Shown: piece by piece, positions 59,428 through 64,000 of the stretch
How positions within the stretch are numbered: the first letter of the stretch is position 1
How the letters are laid out: every line of letters starts with the position of its first letter
Source: Mesorhizobium sp. INR15
Lineage (GTDB): Bacteria > Pseudomonadota > Alphaproteobacteria > Rhizobiales > Rhizobiaceae
DNA length: 64,000 nucleotides
NCBI RefSeq assembly: GCF_015500075.1
Contig: NZ_CP045496.1
Coordinates: 4,102,001 to 4,166,000 of the forward strand
Reading direction: 5' to 3'
The notes under the pieces: model-generated
What the model was told of the DNA's origin: nothing
Databases searched by the model: none
Seen by the model: the letters and a program-made list of their open reading frames with translations, nothing else
Translations under genes and position numbers: made by a program

Positions 59428-62400
59428 TCAGTGCAGACGGCCGCTGGCATGGGCCAGCATGGTGTAGACCTTGCCGGTATCCGACGTCAGGTAGGTCTGC
59501 GCCATGATGTTGTCGCGGTCGTTGCGCGAGACATCCTTGAGCAGCTTTTCGAAGTCGTCGCAGTAGCGGTCGACGGCGCTACGGAACTCAGCCTCAGCCT
59601 GATACTTGCGGCGGATCTCGTCGAATGTCTGCTGGCCTTTCAGCGTGTACAGACGCCGCGTGAACACATCGCGTTCACCGCGCCGGTAGCGGTTCCACAG
59701 CTCGATCGAAGCGTCATGGTCGATGGCGCGAGCGATATCGACGGACAGCGAGTTCAACGATTCCACGACGTGAAGCGGCGTGCGCTGGGCAGGGGCCGCA
59801 CGTGGTGCTTCCGCAGGCGCCGCAGGCCGGGCTGCATCCTCCTCACGCGACGCTCCAGTCAGGAGATCGCGCACCCAGCCGCCTTGCGGCGTGCGGGCAT
59901 TCTGATCCCGCTGGCGCGGCGCTGCCTCGGTGGGACGCTCGAGATCGAGCGTGCCGCGCAATGCGGTGCCGCCCAACGGCGCCTGAGGTGGACGCAGCTC
60001 CTGCTGCGGGGCCGGCGCACGACGCGGCGGCTCGGCAGCGCGAGCGGCGGGCGCTTGCGGCGCCGGACGCAGATTGCGAGGCTCGGAGGTATCGCCGCCG
60101 CGGCCGGACTTGGCAACGATGTCGGAAAGCTCCTTCAGCGCGTTGATCTGCTCGGAAACGGCGCGGCGGATGGCCGATGTCGATTCCTTTGCCTCTTCCG
60201 GCATCTCGATGACGCCCTTCTTGAGCTCGGCACGTGTCAGGTCGAGCTCGCTCTTGATCGAGCCGGCTGTGCGCCGCATCTCTTCGGTCGCATCGGCAAA
60301 GCGCTTGGTGGCCGAATCGACGACTTCGGTGATCGCGTTGCGGATCTTGTCCGCCGATTCCAGCGTCTTGCCCTCGGCGTTCTGCAGCGTCTGGCCAACG
60401 AGATTTTCGAACGAGCGCATGACCCTTTCGAGATCTTCCGACTTCTTGACCAGGCCGACGGCGAGGTCTTCGAGCGACGACTGCCTTTCGAGCGTGTGTT
60501 CGAGGTTGCTCTGGGCCGAGCTCAGCAGATCCGATGCGCTGGCCAGCAGACGGCTGTGCTCATCGAACTTGGTGGCGATCGATGCGACTTCGCGCAAGGT
60601 CGACGACGACAGTTCGGTGAGTCTTGTCGTGTTCGAGTCGACCAGACGCGCCGAGCTGGCGAAGGTCTGCGCGGCCTTCTCCGTGGTGGCGGCGAAGCTT
60701 TGCGTGCTGCCGCTCAGACGCTCGTCGACCTGGCCGAGGTTGACCGCGGCCTGGTCGATCAACTGACCGAGCTGCGAGCTGGACTTGGTCATGCGGCCGA
60801 TAAGGTCGGCGACACTTTCCGACAGCGACGAGCGGGCGCCTTCGACTGCCGACAAGGTCTCGGCGGTGCGGCTGGCGAGCGCATTGACGAGCGCTGCGTT
60901 CTCGCTGCGCAGCTTCTCCGTGGCGCGTTCGGTGACCTCTTCCATGCTCCTTTGCAGTTCCGAGCCGCCCTGGGCGAAACGCTCGACCAGCGGCCGCGCG
61001 GTTTCGTCGAGGATTTTTGACATCTCCGCCGAACGTGCCGCGAGCATCGTGTTGAGCTCGCGGGTGTTGGCGCCGATAGTCTTGGCGGCATCGTTGGTGC
61101 TCTGGCCGATATGCTGGCCGACGGCGGTGAAGGTTTCGGCGATCACATTGGCGCGCGAGACGAGTTGTGCCTCCGCGGTGGAGACCTGCTCGTTGAGCCT
61201 CTGACCCATCGTCTCCGCCGTGTAGGCGAGGCGGTGCTCGACACTCGCGACCTGCTCTTCGACACGCGCGGCGGCTGCCGCGGCGCTCGAGGCGAGCCTC
61301 TCGTCGGCACCGGCAAGCGCCTGCTCGATTTCGCGGGCATGCACGGCCATTTCCTGGCCGGTCCGCCGTGCGCGCTCGGCAACCCTTTGCTCGGTATCAG
61401 CGAAGGCGCCAACGATCGTCTCGGCATGTTCGCCGATAGTCGATGTGCTGTTGGAGATGCGCGACACAAGACGCTGGTCGGCGTCGTCGAAGATGCGGCC
61501 GATCTCGGACGCACGGCTCGACAGCGCTTCCGAACCTTCGGCGATGCGCGAGACCAATTGCTGGTCGGCGGCGTCGAAGATGCGGCCAAGGTCCGATGCA
61601 CGGGCGGCAAGCGCCTCGGCGGATTCGCCAATGCGCATGCCAAGCCGCTGGTCGGCACCTTCGAAGTTGCGCAGGATGTCGCCGGCGCGTGCGGCCAGCG
61701 ACTGTGCCGTTTCGACGGCGCGGGCAACCAGTTTCTGGTCGGCGGCATCAAAGGCGCCGGCAATTTCGCTGGCGCGGGCGGCCAGATGATCGGCGGTGTC
61801 CTGAGCACGGGCGGCCAGTTGATCCGTGGTTGCCTGGGCACGCGCGGCCAGCTTCTGGTCCGCCATGTCGAAGGTGCCGGCGATCTCGCCAGCACGGGCA
61901 GCCAGCTGATCTGCGGTTTCATGAGCGCGGGCCAGCAGCGTGCTGGAGGTGTCGTCGGCGCGGGCCAGCAAGGCGTTCGAGGTATCTTCGGCACGGGCGT
62001 GGAGGCGACGATCGGCCTCCTCGAAGGTGCGGGCGATGTCCTCAGCCCGCGCCAGCAGGGCGGCGGACGTCTGTTCGGCGCGTTCGGCGATCTTGCGGTC
62101 GGCATCGCTGAAAGCCGCACCGGCCTGCTCATGCAGCGTGCTGGTGACTTCCATGACCTTCTCGCGCAAGGCGCCGGCGACGAACACCGCGCTCTTCTCA
62201 AGCACGCTGCGAACATTGTCGACGCCGGTCGAGAGCGCGCGCTCCATGGTTCCCGCGCGTTCCTCGATGATGCCAGTCTGGCGGCTGAACGCCTGCTCGA
62301 TCTTGTCAACATCGGCGGCGATTGCCGCCGAGATGTCGGTGCTCCTGGCTGCGATCTGGTCGATGTGGCCGGACAGGGAACGATCGACGTCCTTGCGCGT

Positions 62401-64000
62401 GTCGGCGAGCTTGACCAGATCGTCTTCCAGCGCACGGGTCAGCATGTTGCGGCCTTCGGCCAGCTTGCCGACATGGCCGGCGATGATGTCGTCGACATCG
62501 GTGCGGCTTGCCGAAAGCTTCTGCAGGTCGGCTTCCAGCGCGCGCTTGAGGATGTCGCGGCCTTCGGCCAGCTTCTCGACCTGACCGGCAACCAGCCCGT
62601 CGATGCTCGACCGGCTTTCGGCCAGCTTGGCGAGATCGTCCTCGAGCGACTTGGAGAGGCTGGAACGATCCTGGACAAGCCGTTCAGCATGGCTGTTGAC
62701 CAGGCCGCTGACGCTCTCCAGATCGGCCTCCAGAGCCCGCGCGAACTGTGCGCGGTCGTCGACCAGCCTTTGCGACTGGTCGGCAACGGTGCCCCTGATC
62801 GTGTTGAGGTCGGCTTCCAATGCACGCTTCAGGATATCGCGGCCTTCGGCCAGCTTCTCGACCTGACCAGCGACCAGACCGTCGATGCTCGACCGGCTTT
62901 CGGCCAGCTTGGCGAGATCGTCCTGCAACGCCTGCGACAAGGACGAACGATCCTGGGCGAGCTTGTCGGTGTGGCTCTGCATAAGGCCGCTGACGCCCCG
63001 GAGATCGGCTTCCAGTGCGCCGGAAAGGGCCGAGCGATCCTGGGCAAGCTTATCGGTGTGGCTCTGCATAAGACCGCTGACTCCTCGAAGATCGGCTTCC
63101 AGCGCATCGGAGAGGGCAGAGCGGTGTTCGGCAAGCTTATCGGTGTGGCTTTGGACATGGTCGCTGATGCCGGCGAGATCCGCCTGCAGGGCTTGTGCGA
63201 ACTGCGAACGATCGTCCGTAAGCTTCTGCGAATGATCAGCGATGGTGCCCCTGATCGTACCGAGATCGGCTTCCAGCGCACGCTTGAGGATATCGCGGCC
63301 TTCGGCCAGCTTCTCGACCTGACCGGCAACCAGTCCATCGATGCTGGAGCGGCTGTCAGCGAGTTTGGCGAGGTCATCCTCGAGCGCCTTCGACAGGCTT
63401 GCACGGTCCTGAACTAGCTTGTTCATGTGGTCGGCGATGACGCTGTTCACATTCTGCAGGTCGGTTTCGAGGACGCGCGAAAGCTGGCCACGGTCTTCCG
63501 CCAGCTTTTCCGACTGGCTGGCGATGACGCCCTTGATCGTGTTGAGATCGGATTCCAGCGCACGCTTGAGAATGTCACGGCCCTCGGCCAGCTTCTCGAC
63601 CTGACCGGCAACTAGCCCGTCGATGCTGGAGCGGCTGTCGGCGAGTTTGGCGAGATCGGCTTCGAGCGTCTGCGAAAGCAGGCCGCGATCCTCGGCCAGT
63701 CGTCCGGAATGGCCTTCGAGAAGGCCGCGGATTCCGGACAGATCGCTGTCGAGCGATTGGGAGAGCTGGGTGCGGTCTTCCGCCAGTTTGGCGGAATGCG
63801 TCTCGATCAGGCTCTTGATGCCGATAATGTCGTTTTCCAAGGCCTTGGTCAGCACGGCGCGGCCCTCGGCGATCTTCTCGACCTGGCCGGCGACGAGGCC
63901 GTCAATGCCGGCGCGGCTGTCGGCAAGCTTGCCGAGATCTGCTTCCAGGGCGCGCGACAGGATGTTGCGGCCCTCGGCGAGCTTTCCAACATGCCCGGCA
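59428..64000 (-). CDS. Growth pole ring (GPR)-like giant coiled-coil protein, C-terminal part
   Basis: The minus-strand frame is open to the window edge; 1,523 residues are visible and the 5' end is missing. Nearly all of it is helical repeat. The first type (64000 to about 62370) repeats ALEADLRGVSGLMQSHTDKL with AQDRSALSG (29 residues) or a 36-residue form containing SSIDGLVAGQVEKLAEGRD. The second type (about 62100-61250) repeats AARASDLGRIFDAADQQL with VSRIAEGSEAL (29). Then follow longer coiled coils, a Pro/Ala-rich linker (about 60110-59780) and a conserved globular end (about 110 residues, ending TGKVYTMLAHASGRLH). The apolipoprotein-like repeats and size resemble Agrobacterium GPR, a protein of about 2,100 residues that forms a ring at the growing pole and is needed for polar growth. 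Homology is inferred from architecture. Confidence 0.8.
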   Translation of the reverse strand, partial: AGHVGKLAEGRNILSRALEADLGKLADSRAGIDGLVAGQVEKIAEGRAVLTKALENDIIGIKSLIETHSAKLAEDRTQLSQSLDSDLSGIRGLLEGHSGRLAEDRGLLSQTLEADLAKLADSRSSIDGLVAGQVEKLAEGRDILKRALESDLNTIKGVIASQSEKLAEDRGQLSRVLETDLQNVNSVIADHMNKLVQDRASLSKALEDDLAKLADSRSSIDGLVAGQVEKLAEGRDILKRALEADLGTIRGTIADHSQKLTDDRSQFAQALQADLAGISDHVQSHTDKLAEHRSALSDALEADLRGVSGLMQSHTDKLAQDRSALSGALEADLRGVSGLMQSHTDKLAQDRSSLSQALQDDLAKLAESRSSIDGLVAGQVEKLAEGRDILKRALEADLNTIRGTVADQSQRLVDDRAQFARALEADLESVSGLVNSHAERLVQDRSSLSKSLEDDLAKLAESRSSIDGLVAGQVEKLAEGRDILKRALEADLQKLSASRTDVDDIIAGHVGKLAEGRNMLTRALEDDLVKLADTRKDVDRSLSGHIDQIAARSTDISAAIAADVDKIEQAFSRQTGIIEERAGTMERALSTGVDNVRSVLEKSAVFVAGALREKVMEVTSTLHEQAGAAFSDADRKIAERAEQTSAALLARAEDIARTFEEADRRLHARAEDTSNALLARADDTSSTLLARAHETADQLAARAGEIAGTFDMADQKLAARAQATTDQLAARAQDTADHLAARASEIAGAFDAADQKLVARAVETAQSLAARAGDILRNFEGADQRLGMRIGESAEALAARASDLGRIFDAADQQLVSRIAEGSEALSSRASEIGRIFDDADQRLVSRISNSTSTIGEHAETIVGAFADTEQRVAERARRTGQEMAVHAREIEQALAGADERLASSAAAAAARVEEQVASVEHRLAYTAETMGQRLNEQVSTAEAQLVSRANVIAETFTAVGQHIGQSTNDAAKTIGANTRELNTMLAARSAEMSKILDETARPLVERFAQGGSELQRSMEEVTERATEKLRSENAALVNALASRTAETLSAVEGARSSLSESVADLIGRMTKSSSQLGQLIDQAAVNLGQVDERLSGSTQSFAATTEKAAQTFASSARLVDSNTTRLTELSSSTLREVASIATKFDEHSRLLASASDLLSSAQSNLEHTLERQSSLEDLAVGLVKKSEDLERVMRSFENLVGQTLQNAEGKTLESADKIRNAITEVVDSATKRFADATEEMRRTAGSIKSELDLTRAELKKGVIEMPEEAKESTSAIRRAVSEQINALKELSDIVAKSGRGGDTSEPRNLRPAPQAPAARAAEPPRRAPAPQQELRPPQAPLGGTALRGTLDLERPTEAAPRQRDQNARTPQGGWVRDLLTGASREEDAARPAAPAEAPRAAPAQRTPLHVVESLNSLSVDIARAIDHDASIELWNRYRRGERDVFTRRLYTLKGQQTFDEIRRKYQAEAEFRSAVDRYCDDFEKLLKDVSRNDRDNIMAQTYLTSDTGKVYTMLAHASGRLH
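61250..64000 (-). repeat. Coding tandem repeats of 87, 108 and 33 bp
   Basis: Within the GPR-like gene, units of 29 codons (87 bp), 36 codons (108 bp) and 11 codons (33 bp) follow one another. Neighbouring copies are closest at about 62940-63140, where two 29-codon units are nearly identical in DNA, while other copies have diverged at third positions. The 108-bp unit with the DGLVAGQVEKLAEG core occurs several times between 62500 and 63900. Confidence 0.85.

Noticed and set aside
61111..63417. A 768-residue plus-strand frame across the repeats
   Set aside because: It exists because the repeated codons of the minus-strand GPR-like gene have few stops on the other strand. The minus-strand frame has the conserved C-terminal domain and ends at a terminator.
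61250..64000. Regularly spaced repeats resembling a CRISPR or satellite array
   Set aside because: The period is a whole number of codons (29, 36, 11), repeats and spacers both code, and the frame is uninterrupted, so these are protein repeats.

Overview
The window is a chromosomal stretch of a GC-rich alphaproteobacterium of the order Rhizobiales (Hyphomicrobiales), most likely Mesorhizobium or a close relative. This rests on gene content: the divK-pleD polar-development pair, alphaproteobacterial families (DUF3572, DUF2865, DUF502, DUF983), a topA-rnr-DUF983-Nudix-rpmG cluster, a giant coiled-coil protein resembling the Agrobacterium growth pole ring protein, and palindromic intergenic repeats of the kind I associate with Mesorhizobium. 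No sequence search was possible. I see no phage, insertion sequence, CRISPR array, rRNA or tRNA. Almost all of the window is dense housekeeping DNA.

Layout. 1-4.5 kb: the end of an unrecognised large protein, a HAD-like/DUF3572 pair, then divK and pleD (asymmetric division and c-di-GMP). 5-11.3 kb: an inserted-looking catabolic operon, with a GntR/FCD regulator under its own operator, a PLP transsulfuration-family enzyme and a four-gene CUT1 ABC importer, closed by a perfect bidirectional terminator. 11.3-19.6 kb, minus strand: topA, rnr, DUF983, Nudix hydrolase, MFS transporter, a stand-alone NIF3/YqfO-type domain and rpmG, which is short and easily missed. 20-25.7 kb: a secreted-repeat protein, a CcdA-like reductant transporter, and glmU-glmS for UDP-GlcNAc supply. 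25.7-34.2 kb: recG diverging from sdhE-mfd, two small membrane proteins, and class II DAHP synthase behind a structured leader. 34.2-38.6 kb: a diguanylate cyclase, GFA protein, DgkA, DedA/VTT, DUF1003 and a Tag-like glycosylase. 38.6-42.2 kb: glutamine-dependent nadE followed closely by an SPFH/band-7 protein and a divergent NAD-kinase-fold protein. 42.2-51 kb: an ABC exporter with a repeat-bearing leader, an unassigned GNAT-like protein, gltX, a DUF2865 protein and the malic enzyme. 51-64 kb: an atypical SDR, an LpxH-like phosphoesterase, an MFS permease, a dipeptide epimerase, a complete Mla-type lipid transport operon (STAS-MlaE, MlaF, MlaD, lipoprotein), and the C-terminal part of the growth-pole-ring-like protein on the minus strand, running off the right edge.

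Most worth following: (1) the nadE-SPFH-NADK-like triplet, whose third member has GPDGL in place of the kinase motif GGDGT; (2) a 51-nt segment of that NADK-like gene that reappears at 90% identity, in the same reading frame, just upstream of gltX; (3) the arithmetic of the giant coiled-coil repeats (29, 36 and 11 residues, i.e. combinations of 11 and 7); (4) the PLP enzyme plus sugar-type importer operon of unknown substrate; and (5) structured, possibly regulatory RNA upstream of divK, the DAHP synthase gene and the ABC exporter.
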